Below, piece by piece: positions 16,504 through 26,031 of a stretch of DNA of 64,000 nucleotides. The translations under genes and the position numbers were made by a program. Position 1 is the first letter of the stretch; the number at the start of each line of letters is the position of its first letter. The notes beneath the pieces were generated by a model. The model had not been told where the DNA came from and searched no databases. It saw nothing but the letters and a program-made list of their open reading frames with translations. Source of the DNA: Paenibacillus woosongensis (lineage in GTDB: Bacteria; Bacillota; Bacilli; Paenibacillales; Paenibacillaceae); the NCBI RefSeq assembly GCF_009725165.1, contig NZ_WNZW01000007.1, forward strand, positions 1 to 64,000, in the 5' to 3' direction.

Positions 16504-18704
16504 CGATGAACGGGAGAGTAGCGAAGCACGTACTCTCCCAGCTCACGCCCCCGGTCTTTCGCTTCCGCCGTCACGGTAAAGCGCCGGTCATTGCGCAGGT
16601 TAGCGGTGCTCGTCAGCCGCCTGGCGAGCTCTTCGTACCGGACGTACAGCTTGTATCCAGCCGCGGCGGCAGCGGCAGCTTCCTGCGGGTGATGCTCCCG
16701 CAGCCTGCCGGCGAGGGAAGCAAGAGCGCTTAGCGCCTCCGTCTGCCTTTTCCGGCTGTAAGGATCGAGCTGCACGGCCTGCTTCCAGGCGGCAACGGCC
16801 CCCATCGGCTGCGAGGCCGAAAGCGCCTGCCCCAAGGCGGCCCACAGCTCGGGATCGGCCCGGTCATAGGCGAGCCCCTGCCGCAGTATGCCAGCCTGCG
16901 CTGCAGCACCGGACAGGCTGGCGAGGTGCAGCCGGGCCGAGGTCCGGGCAGGGTACAGCGATAGAGCCTGCTCTAACAGAACCGTGGCCTGCCCGATATT
17001 GCCCGAGGCGGCGGCCGCCAGCGCTTGCCGTTCGCGGGACAGGCTGACGGCCTGGCGCGCACCCGTCGCGCTCGCGAACAGAAGCAGCCCGGCCAGGGCG
17101 ATAAGGGAGCCGCGGGGCAGCAAGCGCAGTTCTGACGGGCAGGCAGGCTGCGCAGCGCAGCCTGGCGTGCGGGTGATGCCAGCGGCGGCCATCCAAATGA
17201 TGAGCAGCCACGTCAGGCCGTAGCTCATATCGAAGTCGGCCGCGCTATGCAGAAGCACCGCTAGGAAGGGCGGCAGCATTCTGCTGCGCGCACGGGCCAA
17301 TGCAGCGCCGATCGCCCCAAGCCAGAGCAGTGTAATAGCCAGCCCGAGCAGCCCCGTATCCAGCGCGATGTTCAAATAGCCGCTATGCACTTCCTCCCCG
17401 ACGTAAGGAGAACTCTGTATGCTCCGGAACGACGCTTCCCATGTCTTTCCCCCTTGTCCGAACCACGGCGAGAGAAGAAACAAGCTCCCTCCATCGCGAT
17501 ACATGTGGATACGGGCGGAAGCGGTCGCCAGCCGGCTTGACCGCTCAACCAGTCCCGGGCTCAGCGCTGCGCCAAGAAAGGCAGCTGTGAGCAGCATGCC
17601 GCCTGCTGGAAGAATACGGGGGCGATTTCGATATCCGTGTCCACGCTTATGTATATTTCCTTGCTTTTTGCGCCGTCCCAGGCCTGCCAAATACTTCGGC
17701 GCAACGATGGCCGCGCCTGCTGTGCCCCCGAGCAGAACCAGTCCGGGGAGCAGCGGCGGCGCAAGCGACGAGGCGGCCAATGGACCTGCGGCAAGCGCAC
17801 CGCAAAGCAGCAGCAATCCGCTTTGCCCCGCAAAGCGGAGCCGGTCAGCAGGCCGCAGCCGGCACAGCCCGGCAATCCCCGCAGCAGCGGTCGCCAGGCT
17901 AGCTCCCCGCGACTCTGTCAACAGCAGGCATAGCACATAAATAAATGCGCTGCCTGAAACAATATACCCTCTCCAGCGGCACCCGCGGGTAAAGTCCGCC
18001 GTTCTCAGCCGGGCCAGGAGCATCAGGCGCTCCAGGAGAAAGACTCCCATCACCGCCCCGAAGACGTTCGGGTACTGCAGCAGTCCGCCTAACCGCGCGC
18101 CGCCTGCAGCAAGGTCCGTCTCATCCGTACGAAAAATGGCACCCGGGTACGGAAATAGCCCGTGAACCGATGCAAGCCCGGTTACGCCGAGCAACAAGCC
18201 GATGATACTCCAGCCTGCCCTAAGCAATTCCCTGCCATTGGAGCTTCTCGCAGCATAATAAGCTGATATTCCGAAGCAGCCGCAGAAACTCCACCCGAGC
18301 ACTGCTTCCCCGGTGCTCTGCGCGGATAACGGGCCGGCAGCCAGATGTGCGGCATAAAGCAAAGCGATCATAAACGGAGCAGCGGCAAGCAAAGCAGCAT
18401 GCCGCGACTCAATGGGATGATGCGCCATGGAGAACGAGCCGAACCGCTCCGCCTTTCTTCCGCCGCCTCTGATCAGCGCAGTAATGTCACGTCCCGTCCG
18501 CCGTCCCCTTGCCGCCCGTACCGCCACGATAATGGCCATTATGGCCGTCCCCCACGTCATCAGCCCCAGAGCCGTCATCGTATCCCTAAAATATAGTCCC
18601 TGGCTCATACAAGCAGCGCAACCCCCAGCGATGCAGGCGATTCCCGCCAGCACTCCGATTCTGTCCTTAACGGCTTCTTCTCCCTTCAGTCCGCCTGCAT
18701 CCAT
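16500..18704 (-). CDS. O-antigen ligase-like membrane protein with TPR tail
   Basis: About 734 residues from ATG 18704; ATG 18731 is also possible. At least ten transmembrane helices cover about 15-520. A large extracytoplasmic loop holds the Wzy/WaaL-type stretch SPWFGQGGKTWEASF...YVGEEVHSGYLNIALDTGLLG, in which the H-S-x-Y/L-N-x-x-L-x-x-x-G pattern is characteristic. The soluble C-terminus (about 560-700) has TPR-like helices. It probably polymerises or ligates a cell-surface glycan. The gene is clearly more GC-rich than its neighbours. No glycan cluster surrounds it. Confidence 0.75.
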   Translation of the reverse strand: MDAGGLKGEEAVKDRIGVLAGIACIAGGCAACMSQGLYFRDTMTALGLMTWGTAIMAIIVAVRAARGRRTGRDITALIRGGGRKAERFGSFSMAHHPIESRHAALLAAAPFMIALLYAAHLAAGPLSAQSTGEAVLGWSFCGCFGISAYYAARSSNGRELLRAGWSIIGLLLGVTGLASVHGLFPYPGAIFRTDETDLAAGGARLGGLLQYPNVFGAVMGVFLLERLMLLARLRTADFTRGCRWRGYIVSGSAFIYVLCLLLTESRGASLATAAAGIAGLCRLRPADRLRFAGQSGLLLLCGALAAGPLAASSLAPPLLPGLVLLGGTAGAAIVAPKYLAGLGRRKKQGNIHKRGHGYRNRPRILPAGGMLLTAAFLGAALSPGLVERSSRLATASARIHMYRDGGSLFLLSPWFGQGGKTWEASFRSIQSSPYVGEEVHSGYLNIALDTGLLGLAITLLWLGAIGAALARARSRMLPPFLAVLLHSAADFDMSYGLTWLLIIWMAAAGITRTPGCAAQPACPSELRLLPRGSLIALAGLLLFASATGARQAVSLSRERQALAAAASGNIGQATVLLEQALSLYPARTSARLHLASLSGAAAQAGILRQGLAYDRADPELWAALGQALSASQPMGAVAAWKQAVQLDPYSRKRQTEALSALASLAGRLREHHPQEAAAAAAAGYKLYVRYEELARRLTSTANLRNDRRFTVTAEAKDRGRELGEYVLRYSPVHR

Positions 18705-18770
18705 ACCGTCTTTGCCGCCCCCCTTCCCCATCGATGCCAAGCACTCTAATCTCGCCTGCGCCGTAATACA

Positions 18771-18799
18771 AAAAGGCCAACACCTCAAGTGTTGACCTT
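18771..18799 (-). terminator. Terminator of the methyltransferase gene
   Basis: Minus-strand stem AAGGTCAACAC-TTGAG-GTGTTGGCCTT (one G-U pair) runs into TTTTTG. Confidence 0.75.
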
Positions 18800-18859
18800 A
18801 GAAGACGGCTTCAAACCAGGAAAGCCGGGGTATGCCTGACTATATTTCCGGGCAGATTC

Positions 18860-20026
18860 TCAGCTGCCGGGCAGCAGTTCCCTGCAGGCTCTCTCCAGAT
18901 AAGGATCGGCTTGTACAAAATCACGAAAAGCGGTGTATTCCCGCCACAGCCGCTCCGTATCGCCGCCAGACGACTTAACTGCCCGAATCAAAATATTCTT
19001 GGGCGTATGCTCCATATCGATGAATTCGAGCAGCTGCGTCTTATAACCGAGTATATCCAGCAGCTTGGCGCGAATGGCATCCGTCGCCAGCGCCGAGAAG
19101 CGCTCCTTCAGGATACCGTGCGACAGCAGCGGCTCAAGCACGGGGCTCTTGATCTGATTGAACAGCTCATGCTGGCAGCAAGGGACGGACAAGATCACCG
19201 ACGCTCCCCAGCGCACCGCCTTCTCCAGCGCGGCATCCGTCGCCGTATCGCACGCATGTAAAGTGACGACCATATCCACTTGGCTGAGCTCGTCGTAATC
19301 CGCGATATCCCCTACGAGGAAGCGCAGCTGATCGTATTGCAAATTCTGGGCGAGCGTTCCGCAATGCTCGATGACGTCCGCCTTCAGGTCCAGCCCGACG
19401 ATATTCAGCTCCCGTCGCTGCTGTACGGATAGATAGTGATATAGCGCAAACGTCAAATACGATTTGCCGCAGCCGAAATCGACGATCGTGAGCGGACGGT
19501 CTTCGGGTAGATGGGGAATAACATCCTGCACCATCTCCAGGAAACGATTGATCTGCCGGAACTTGTCGTATTTCTTGGCGTACACTTTTCCGTCCGGATT
19601 CATAATGCCCAGCTCAATTAGGAACGGTACTGGCGTCCCCTCCTCCAGAATGTACTGCTTCTGCCGATTATGCGTCAGTGCGCCGGGCTTCTTGGAAGGA
19701 GATTTCTTCAGGATCGATACTTTGTATTTTTTGCTGATCAGCACTTGATAATCGGCCTGTGGGGTACAGAGCAGCCCCTGCCGGAACCTGTTTTCGAACA
19801 GCTCCATGATCTTCGCCTCGAACAGCGGAGCTTCAATATTCTCATGGGTGACCTTATTGGCATAATGATACGCCAGCTGGTAATGAAGGCTCTTCTTCAA
19901 TTCCACGGGTTTGACGACCACTTTGGTATAGCTGGCGTCTCCTGCCTTGCGTACCTGGCTGAGCGTAGCGGAGATCAAGGTGCCTTCTTCCGCCAGTTGA
20001 TGAACAAGATTCCGCAAAGACTCCAT
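18860..20026 (-). CDS. SAM-dependent methyltransferase (Methyltransf_32/METTL25-like)
   Basis: 388 residues. Motif I, IVDFGCGKSYLTFAL (181-195), is followed by motif II VGLDLKAD, then VGDIADYDELSQVDMVVTLHACDTATD and a cysteine-containing SVPCCQHEL. The HACDTATD and PCCQHEL combination is typical of the Methyltransf_32 group, some of whose relatives are linked to rRNA or elongation-factor modification. The N-terminal 170 residues are a specific substrate domain. The target is unknown. Confidence 0.85.
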   Translation of the reverse strand: MESLRNLVHQLAEEGTLISATLSQVRKAGDASYTKVVVKPVELKKSLHYQLAYHYANKVTHENIEAPLFEAKIMELFENRFRQGLLCTPQADYQVLISKKYKVSILKKSPSKKPGALTHNRQKQYILEEGTPVPFLIELGIMNPDGKVYAKKYDKFRQINRFLEMVQDVIPHLPEDRPLTIVDFGCGKSYLTFALYHYLSVQQRRELNIVGLDLKADVIEHCGTLAQNLQYDQLRFLVGDIADYDELSQVDMVVTLHACDTATDAALEKAVRWGASVILSVPCCQHELFNQIKSPVLEPLLSHGILKERFSALATDAIRAKLLDILGYKTQLLEFIDMEHTPKNILIRAVKSSGGDTERLWREYTAFRDFVQADPYLERACRELLPGS

Positions 20027-20085
20027 AGTTAGACAACTCTCTTTCGCTTCTCAAATAATTGTTCCTCATCGCTAACTAAGCCATT

Positions 20086-20733
20086 TTACAAGCGATGGCG
20101 CAGTTCGGCAAGCCCCTCCTGGACTTCGGCTGCAGACAGACCGCCCTCCTCCAGTTGATCTGGAGCAACGCCAGCTAGGCGTTCGTAAAAAGCAATCCCT
20201 TCATGCACGTTCATTTCCTGCTGATCCAATAAGCGGTACAAAGCATTTTCGGCCAAATCATACCTGCCCTTGTCCTCAGCAAAGCCAAATACCATCCGCT
20301 CTGTATCCGGATCAAGGGGACAGCCCTTAAGCTTCGCCATAAGGCCGAATATTTCCTCGTCCAGCTGCCACAGAGATGGATCGGCGCCGTGCTGCCTGGC
20401 CTCAAGAAATAAATGGAGCGCCTTCAGCTGCCTCATCCTGCCTTCATCGGTTTTCCCGCTATCCAGGAGCAGATCGCCTTCCTCCCGCAGCAGCCGGGCC
20501 AATGTTTGCAGCCGATCCGCCTCGATAATTCCGCCGCTGCGGAATAATTCAGCGATATCCTTGGAAGATAGCGTTCCAAGCAGCAAAGAGTTCAGTCGAA
20601 AATGGTTCCGATACAGTTCATCCAGCTTTTGAAGAGCTTCGGGATGCTTCTTCTGCTGCTTCAAGCCAAAAATCGTCCCCAGCATCTCGGTCATTTCTTC
20701 GATGGCTCGGACGAGGTAATCTTTTCGTAACAT
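20086..20733 (-). CDS. DUF6483 family protein
   Basis: 215 residues, all-helical and soluble. The N-terminus MLRKDYLVRAIEEMTEMLGTIFGLKQQKKHPEAL is typical of a family seen often in Firmicutes. TPR-like helix pairs continue through the rest (DLAENALYRLLDQQEMNVHEGIAFYERL). Function unknown. Transcribed in the same direction as the methyltransferase gene, which starts 60 nt downstream. Confidence 0.7.
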   Translation of the reverse strand: MLRKDYLVRAIEEMTEMLGTIFGLKQQKKHPEALQKLDELYRNHFRLNSLLLGTLSSKDIAELFRSGGIIEADRLQTLARLLREEGDLLLDSGKTDEGRMRQLKALHLFLEARQHGADPSLWQLDEEIFGLMAKLKGCPLDPDTERMVFGFAEDKGRYDLAENALYRLLDQQEMNVHEGIAFYERLAGVAPDQLEEGGLSAAEVQEGLAELRHRL

Positions 20734-20900
20734 GCAAAAGACTCCTTTCCTGCTCTAAATGGATAATATTCTATAGTATTTCAACCTGTATTTCCAGCGA
20801 TCCCCCTCGAATGCAGAGTACGCAAATAAACCGGAGCCTGCTTAAGCAGACATCCGGTCGCTTGCTCCGATGCTCAGAGAGCCCGGAAGCCAGATCAGCT

Positions 20901-21701
20901 CTATTCCTTCACTTCATGGATTTGGCGCAGAAAATCGTTGATGACAACCGCCAGCTGTTCCGGGGCTTCGTACATGCTCATATGCCCGGCCCCTTTGATG
21001 ACAGCCTTGGTGACATTACTGCCCTCAGTTGTGAATGTCCGCTCGATCGGAATAAGCCTGTCATCCTCTCCTGCGACTAACAGGACAGGCAAAGTCGTAG
21101 CCGACAGCACGTCGCGGCGATCGATCCGTTCGCGCATCGCAAGCGCGGCGCCCGACGCTCCCTGTGGAGGCGTCTTGTAGCCGATCTCCTTCACCCGATC
21201 CAAGGCCGTTTCATGCGAAGCAGCGTTCGCCGGAGCGAACAGGCCGGGCACGAGTCCGTCCACGAACGGCGTAATTCCTTCAGTGCCAATCACCGACACC
21301 GCCTGCAGCCTCTTCTCTTTAGCTTCCTCACTGTCTGGGTAAGCTGTCGAATGGATCAAGCCGAAGCCGTTCAAGCGGCCCGCATACCGCTGTGCCAGCG
21401 ACAGCGTGACATAACCGCCCATCGAGTGGCCCAGCAGCGTATACCGGTCAACCGCTAAGTCCTTCAGCAGGCCGGCAACATCATCAGCCATCTGCTCTAT
21501 CGTATAGGCTCCAAGCGGGGCATCAGACAAGCCATGTCCCCGCAAATCGGGAGCGATGACGCGATATTGCTTGGATAACAGCGGCATCACATGCTCCCAG
21601 TATGCGGAACTGCCGCAAAAGCCGTGCAATAGCACGAGAACGTCTCCTTCACCCTGATCCTCGTATGCAATCATTGCCCCGTTTATCGTTAGCTTTTCCA
21701 T
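20901..21701 (-). CDS. Alpha/beta-fold hydrolase
   Basis: 266 residues. The oxyanion motif LLHGFCGSS is near 24-32, the nucleophile elbow GHSMGG has Ser93, the acid is Asp214 in AGEDDRLIP, and the base is His240 in IKGAGHMSMYE. The short cap and sequence style suggest a carboxylesterase or BioH/YvaM-like hydrolase acting on small esters or lactones. There is no signal peptide, so it is cytosolic. The substrate cannot be assigned. Confidence 0.88.
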   Translation of the reverse strand: MEKLTINGAMIAYEDQGEGDVLVLLHGFCGSSAYWEHVMPLLSKQYRVIAPDLRGHGLSDAPLGAYTIEQMADDVAGLLKDLAVDRYTLLGHSMGGYVTLSLAQRYAGRLNGFGLIHSTAYPDSEEAKEKRLQAVSVIGTEGITPFVDGLVPGLFAPANAASHETALDRVKEIGYKTPPQGASGAALAMRERIDRRDVLSATTLPVLLVAGEDDRLIPIERTFTTEGSNVTKAVIKGAGHMSMYEAPEQLAVVINDFLRQIHEVKE

Positions 21702-21802
21702 CGTTCATCCTTCTTTCTTGTCTATGTATTGAATATATATAATTAAGCTAATATCGCCCTTCTGAAACGCCTCTTGACCATGATATACAGAACCTGCCGC
21801 CC

Positions 21803-22348
21803 TTATTCGTCTCCAGAGCCAAAACCGTAAGCCGCCGCCCGGACGATTTCATCCGCCATTTGCATAACCTTGTACAACGAAGTCATCCCCAGCGTCCAAT
21901 AAGGCTTCGGCCCGTTTACGTTTACGACGGCAGCAATGCTGTAATGGCCAGCCTCCGGCAATCCGCCGCCTACCGATTGGGCGGGAAGCAGCGGCTTTCC
22001 CGATACGATATAACTGCCTACTGAGGCTGGAACGCCTAAACAAGCATCAATCGCGATGATGACATGTTCCTTAGGGATCGCATTCATCCGGTGCACCAAA
22101 TTATCGGCATCGCAGGGATGCTGCAGCGAACCGACAACCGAGGAAAAACCCAGCTCCTCCAGCTGGGTGCCGACAAGGGGGCCAAGCGCATCCCCAGTGG
22201 AGCGATCCGTTCCGATGCATAGAAACGTAACCAGATCCTGCGGATGCTTCTGGCGAATGCTGCGCATAAATTGCGGCAATTCCTTGCCTGTGAGCTTCCT
22301 TTGGCTAAATGCAGAGTCATAAGGAAGCCTGCGGCCTTCCAACCTCAT
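21803..22348 (-). CDS. yyaC: Spore protease YyaC
   Basis: 181 residues from ATG 22348 (GGGGGG at 6-nt spacing; a second ATG at 22354 is too close). YyaC is a sporulation-associated relative of hydrogenase-maturation proteases. Diagnostic segments are LCIGTDRSTGDALGPLVGTQL, VHRMNAIPKEHVIIAIDACLG and GYGD-like loops near VGGGLPEAGHYSIAAVVNVNG. Presence of this gene supports an endospore former. Its substrate is not established. Confidence 0.88.
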   Translation of the reverse strand: MRLEGRRLPYDSAFSQRKLTGKELPQFMRSIRQKHPQDLVTFLCIGTDRSTGDALGPLVGTQLEELGFSSVVGSLQHPCDADNLVHRMNAIPKEHVIIAIDACLGVPASVGSYIVSGKPLLPAQSVGGGLPEAGHYSIAAVVNVNGPKPYWTLGMTSLYKVMQMADEIVRAAAYGFGSGDE

Positions 22349-22482
22349 CTTCATCCCCCCTCTAGAACGTATTTTGATTGTACCCTAACCGTCCTTTCAC
22401 CGCAAAACATAGAACCGGACGGACGGCCGTGATACAATACAATGAGGTCAGAACGAGCATTTTAAAGAGAGGATGAGCGATC

Positions 22483-22710
22483 ATGGTAGATTTGACGCAG
22501 AAAACCCAGGAGAACGTGGAATATATGATCGAAGCGATTAAAGCGAAATTAAGAATGGCAACAGGGGCAGCCATGTCGGCTTCGGCCTTCCATGTCGACC
22601 GCTACGACGACATTCTGGAAGTATATGAAATCGTGATGAACAAAGAACGGCTGAGCATCTCGGAAGTAGAAGCACTCGCTAAGGAGCTCGGCCAGCTTAG
22701 AGGCAATTAA
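22483..22710 (+). CDS. yfkK: DUF1128 / UPF0435 protein YfkK-like
   Basis: 75-residue helical protein ending in KERLSISEVEALAKELGQLRGN, the C-terminal pattern of the YfkK family, with YDDILEVYEIVM in the middle. AGAGAGGATG precedes the ATG. Function unknown. Promoter elements are visible upstream with TACAAT at about 22434-22439. Confidence 0.88.
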   Translation: MVDLTQKTQENVEYMIEAIKAKLRMATGAAMSASAFHVDRYDDILEVYEIVMNKERLSISEVEALAKELGQLRGN

Positions 22711-22750
22711 TATTCCTGCTGACTTTTACCACAGAACATGTCAGAACTAA

Positions 22751-22807
22751 AGAAAAGTCCGGCATCCGCTTTCGCGCTATCGCGCCAGCGGGTACCGGAC
22801 TCTTCTG
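22751..22807. terminator. Bidirectional terminator between yfkK and pirin gene
   Basis: A long interrupted hairpin with nested arms AGTCCGG/CCGGACT, CCGCT/AGCGG and CGCG/CGCG lies between convergent genes. T-rich and A-rich edges are present on both sides. Confidence 0.75.
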
Positions 22808-22846
22808 TCTTTGTGCAAATACGTCCGTAGACGCTGTTCCTAAACA

Positions 22847-23566
22847 TTAAGGCAGATCGATCAAGATGAATTCGGCGGCCTCTTCGCTGCCGGTGCTGCA
22901 TACGGAGAGCTCCTCCGCATTCCGTATGCGGGCTGCATCCCCGGGGCGCAGCGAGAACTTTTGCTTCCCGCAGTACAAATCAATATGGCCAGCGAGCATG
23001 AATAAATGCGTTCGGCGCTCGCTGCTGAACGGGAGCGCCAGCTCCTCTCCTGTCTGCAGCTTCGGTATATACAGCCGCACATCCTGATTGATGCGCAGGC
23101 TGCCGCTCCCCTCCTCCGGCGCAATCACAGGCTTCAGCAGACCCTTCCGCTCCTGCCCTGGAAACCACTGGCAGGCCCAGGCCGGCTTCAAATTCCTCTT
23201 CGCCGGCAGGAACCACATCTGAATGAACCGCACAGGCTCTGTGGCCGAAGGATTGCTCTCGGAGTGGCGAATGCCTGCTCCGGCGCTCATGACCTGTACA
23301 CTCCCTGCCGCCAGATCCTGCCTATTGCCGAGATCATCCTCATGCCGCAGCGTCCCTGATACTACATAGGTGACGATCTCCAGGTCATGATGCGGATGGG
23401 GCGCCAGCCCTTGGCCAGGCTGAACGACGTTGTCGTTTAAAGCAAGCAGACAGCCGAAATGAGCATTGCTTGGATCATCATAATCGGCAAAGGAGAAGCT
23501 GAATTCGCTATGAATGGCTCCCTTGTCTGAAGTATGGCGTTCCTCTGCGGTGACCACTTTGATCAT
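22847..23566 (-). CDS. Pirin family protein (quercetinase-like)
   Basis: 239 residues, two cupin domains. The metal site is complete: His57 and His59 in HPHHDLEIVTYV, His101 and Glu103 in GIRHSE, matching pirin/YhhW. The C-terminal cupin (about 130-239) lacks such ligands, as usual. Bacterial pirins may have dioxygenase or redox regulatory roles. No neighbour points to a substrate. Confidence 0.9.
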   Translation of the reverse strand: MIKVVTAEERHTSDKGAIHSEFSFSFADYDDPSNAHFGCLLALNDNVVQPGQGLAPHPHHDLEIVTYVVSGTLRHEDDLGNRQDLAAGSVQVMSAGAGIRHSESNPSATEPVRFIQMWFLPAKRNLKPAWACQWFPGQERKGLLKPVIAPEEGSGSLRINQDVRLYIPKLQTGEELALPFSSERRTHLFMLAGHIDLYCGKQKFSLRPGDAARIRNAEELSVCSTGSEEAAEFILIDLP

Positions 23567-23712
23567 CGTTATCCTCCTCGCTCTCTATCAAGATCAATAC
23601 TTGGATTCATGGCGTTAAGATGGCGGTTTGAGATGGTTTGAATATTTCTTACCCTTAACGCAAAACCGCTAATCAAAGTACATCTGAAAGAGCCGGAGTC
23701 TGGCGAAGAACA

Positions 23713-24726
23713 CTATTTTTTCAGTGTGAATACAGTCTCTGTTTGGCCGACGGCATTCCCCTCGTCATTCAAAATGTGGGCTGGGAATTGTTCCTCCAGC
23801 TTGAGCATCAGCTCGCGTTTGCTATAATCGAGCTGCTTCAAGATTTCCAGGATAATCCTTCCCCATTCTTCCTCAGAGCCGTCGGATACCTTAAAGGCGA
23901 CGCCAAGCCGTTCCCGTCTGAGACTAAAGCCGTATACACCTTTAAAGCCGCCTTTGGCGATAATATTGTCATCTTCCAGCAGAGCGGAGTCGATGCGCCC
24001 GCTGCCCCCGACAAGCTCGGGACGGGCATTCATGGCGCGGGTAATTTGCCGTACGGCTTCCGCCGTACGATCATCCTGTATTCGGTCAGGGCAAGCCAGT
24101 TTCATATAAGCGGCAGCTAATGCTGACAAGGGCAAAGCGAATACCGGAAAACCGCAGCCGTCCGTCCCCCGTCCGATGTCTTCCGCCGAAATGCCGGCAA
24201 GCTGGGCCAGCGTCTCGACAATTTCCTGCTGAACAGGATGATCGGGCTCATGATAGCTTGCCAGGTCAAATCCCTTCATTTTGCAATAAGCGAGCACGCC
24301 CAAATGTTTACCCGAACAATTATGGTATAATCTGCGCCGCTGCCCCCCGGACCGAAGAAGCGCTTCCCTGGACTTGCCGTTCAGCGGCAGGCTGGGAGCG
24401 CATACCAGGCCCTCTTCTTCTATCCCGATCTTGGAGAGCAGGGATTCCAGCACATCAATATGAACATCCTCTGCGCGATGAGAGGCGGTCATTACCGCTA
24501 CTTCGGCATCGGTTAATCGATAAGCTTCCTTAATGCCGGCCCGAATGGCCGGAATGGCTTGAAAAGGTTTCGCGGCCGAACGGGTAAATACCCGGGCGTG
24601 CGGATCGCCGGCATGCATCAGTACCCGGCCTTCTTCATCCACTACGCATATATTCCCGCGATGACTGCATTCCAGAATGCCTGCGCGATATTCCTCAATC
24701 AATAATGTATCTCTCAAGCTGTCCAT
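23713..24726 (-). CDS. L-asparaginase II family protein
   Basis: 337 residues, similar to the thermolabile (Rhizobium etli-type) asparaginase II family, which hydrolyses asparagine to aspartate and ammonia and is unrelated to AnsA/AnsB. Typical segments are ECSHRGNICVVDEEGRV, FTRSAAKPFQAIPAI (with the SxxK-type serine and lysine), ASHRAEDVHIDVLESLLSKI, NCSGKHLGVLAYCK and GTDGCGFPVFALPL. Cytosolic, single gene, divergent from ytxH. Confidence 0.85.
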   Translation of the reverse strand: MDSLRDTLLIEEYRAGILECSHRGNICVVDEEGRVLMHAGDPHARVFTRSAAKPFQAIPAIRAGIKEAYRLTDAEVAVMTASHRAEDVHIDVLESLLSKIGIEEEGLVCAPSLPLNGKSREALLRSGGQRRRLYHNCSGKHLGVLAYCKMKGFDLASYHEPDHPVQQEIVETLAQLAGISAEDIGRGTDGCGFPVFALPLSALAAAYMKLACPDRIQDDRTAEAVRQITRAMNARPELVGGSGRIDSALLEDDNIIAKGGFKGVYGFSLRRERLGVAFKVSDGSEEEWGRIILEILKQLDYSKRELMLKLEEQFPAHILNDEGNAVGQTETVFTLKK

Positions 24727-24921
24727 CGCTCTTATACTCCCCTTTCATGAACCCGTGCCATTCCAGTATAGTACAGCGGCTTCTCTGGTGCCAAATCGGG
24801 CAATTTGAGCGGCCCTGCAGGGGGATTTCTTGTTTCACTCCTTCTTCTGACGTTTATATAGGAAGTAAGCTGAACAACTTCTGTCAATGACGACAAACGG
24901 ACATATAAGGAGCGATGAGAC

Positions 24922-25290
24922 ATGAATAAAGAAGAAATGGACTGCCAAGTTCAAAGCGGTTCTACGTTTACTAAAGGCCTTGTCATCGGCGCACTGCTCG
25001 GAGCGGCGGCCGCTCTTCTATACGCGCCCAAGCCGGGACGCGAGCTGCGCAGCGATCTGACCGAGAAGCTGAGCGCAGCTACGGATAAATCGAAGGAGGT
25101 CGCCGCCGTCGTAAGCGAGAAAGCGACTGACCTCGCGAAGAATGTGACCGAGAAAACGACGGATCTCGCCAAGACGGTCAGCGAAAGTGCGGGAACAATT
25201 TTTAACAGCGCCAAAGAAGCATCCGCCGATGTAGCCGAGGATGTCAAACGCGCCTCCGATGATGTGATGAATGAAGCCAAGCAATCATGA
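24922..25290 (+). CDS. ytxH: YtxH domain protein
   Basis: 122 residues: a glycine-rich N-terminal membrane helix (FTKGLVIGALLGAAAALLYAPKPGRELR, the YtxH signature) followed by a long Lys/Ala/Glu helix (45-120) with heptad-like repeats, resembling LEA-type stress proteins. AAGGAG precedes the ATG. YtxH is a sigma-B-regulated stress protein in B. subtilis, but I find no convincing sigma-B promoter here. Confidence 0.85.
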   Translation: MNKEEMDCQVQSGSTFTKGLVIGALLGAAAALLYAPKPGRELRSDLTEKLSAATDKSKEVAAVVSEKATDLAKNVTEKTTDLAKTVSESAGTIFNSAKEASADVAEDVKRASDDVMNEAKQS

Positions 25291-25306
25291 CGGGGCTGTC
25301 CCCTGA

Positions 25307-25333
25307 AGTAGCCAGCTCTAAGAGCTGGCTACT
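25307..25333 (+). terminator. Intrinsic terminator of ytxH
   Basis: A 12-bp stem AGTAGCCAGCTC/GAGCTGGCTACT with a 3-nt loop, followed by TATCTTTTTC. Confidence 0.8.
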
Positions 25334-25388
25334 TATCTTTTTCATCCTATGAAGCACTAATCCATGCCACATTCGAGGAGGGAACGTC

Positions 25389-25709
25389 ATGGCGCGTACT
25401 CAACCATTCGATCCTCAGGAGCATCCCTTTGAACTGAGGCACGAAGTCAAACGCTTGAATGGCAGGCTGGACTATATTGCCGATCTGCTGGAAAAAGCGG
25501 AGTTCAAAGATATTCTCGAGAACTATACAAGCCCCAAAAAGCGTATACTTACTAATTTCATGGCCGGCATGTCGCGCGGCCTCGGCCTGAGCGTCGGCAC
25601 CTTTGTCGTGCTTGGTCTGCTGGGCTGGGTGCTGAGTTTGTTCGTAGATATCCCCATGGTAGGCGACTACATCAAAGAGCTGCAGGATTACATTAAATCC
25701 AAGCCGTAA
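25389..25709 (+). CDS. DUF5665 family membrane protein
   Basis: 106 residues: a soluble N-terminal helix (LRHEVKRLNGRLDYIADLLEKAEFKDILENYTSPKKR) then one or two hydrophobic helices (about 62-88) and a short charged tail. The pattern fits the DUF5665 family of spore formers. Function unknown. GGAGGG lies before the ATG. It shares direction with the flanking small stress-like genes. Confidence 0.75.
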   Translation: MARTQPFDPQEHPFELRHEVKRLNGRLDYIADLLEKAEFKDILENYTSPKKRILTNFMAGMSRGLGLSVGTFVVLGLLGWVLSLFVDIPMVGDYIKELQDYIKSKP

Positions 25710-25762
25710 CGGCACACTGTAATAAGGCGTGATGCCCTATTACGAAAGAGGAGATGATGATG

Positions 25763-25987
25763 ATGGCCCGATTCAGTCCGGAGCAGGAGCAAGAGAAATA
25801 TGTGAATAAGCAAATCAGGGAAGCGCGCGAAGGCGAGTATCCGGAGCATAAGAGCATCCGTAAAGCCGAGAACGGCTCCATGGTCAACGATATGGAGGAC
25901 TTGAAGCAGCTTGGCGAGGATATGGATGAAATGTCGACCAACAGCGAGGATGAAGCGCGGGGACTTAACCCCGATCCAGAACAATAG
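25763..25987 (+). CDS. Small acidic hypothetical protein
   Basis: About 74 residues, highly charged and probably disordered (EQEQEKYVNKQIREAREGEYPEH...EDEARGLNPDPEQ). Four ATG codons follow GAGGAG in a row (25754-25763); the last has the best spacing. No family recognised. It is followed by a hairpin shared with convergent corA. Confidence 0.55.
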   Translation: MARFSPEQEQEKYVNKQIREAREGEYPEHKSIRKAENGSMVNDMEDLKQLGEDMDEMSTNSEDEARGLNPDPEQ

Positions 25988-26031
25988 CCCGGGCAAGCCG
26001 GTCAGGACGGTAACAGAGACCGGACAAACAC

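Noticed and set aside
24810-24921. Sigma-B promoter before ytxH
   Set aside because: GTTTC occurs (about 24831) but no GGGTAA-like -10 lies 12-15 nt further on; a sigma-A-like pair is at least as good.
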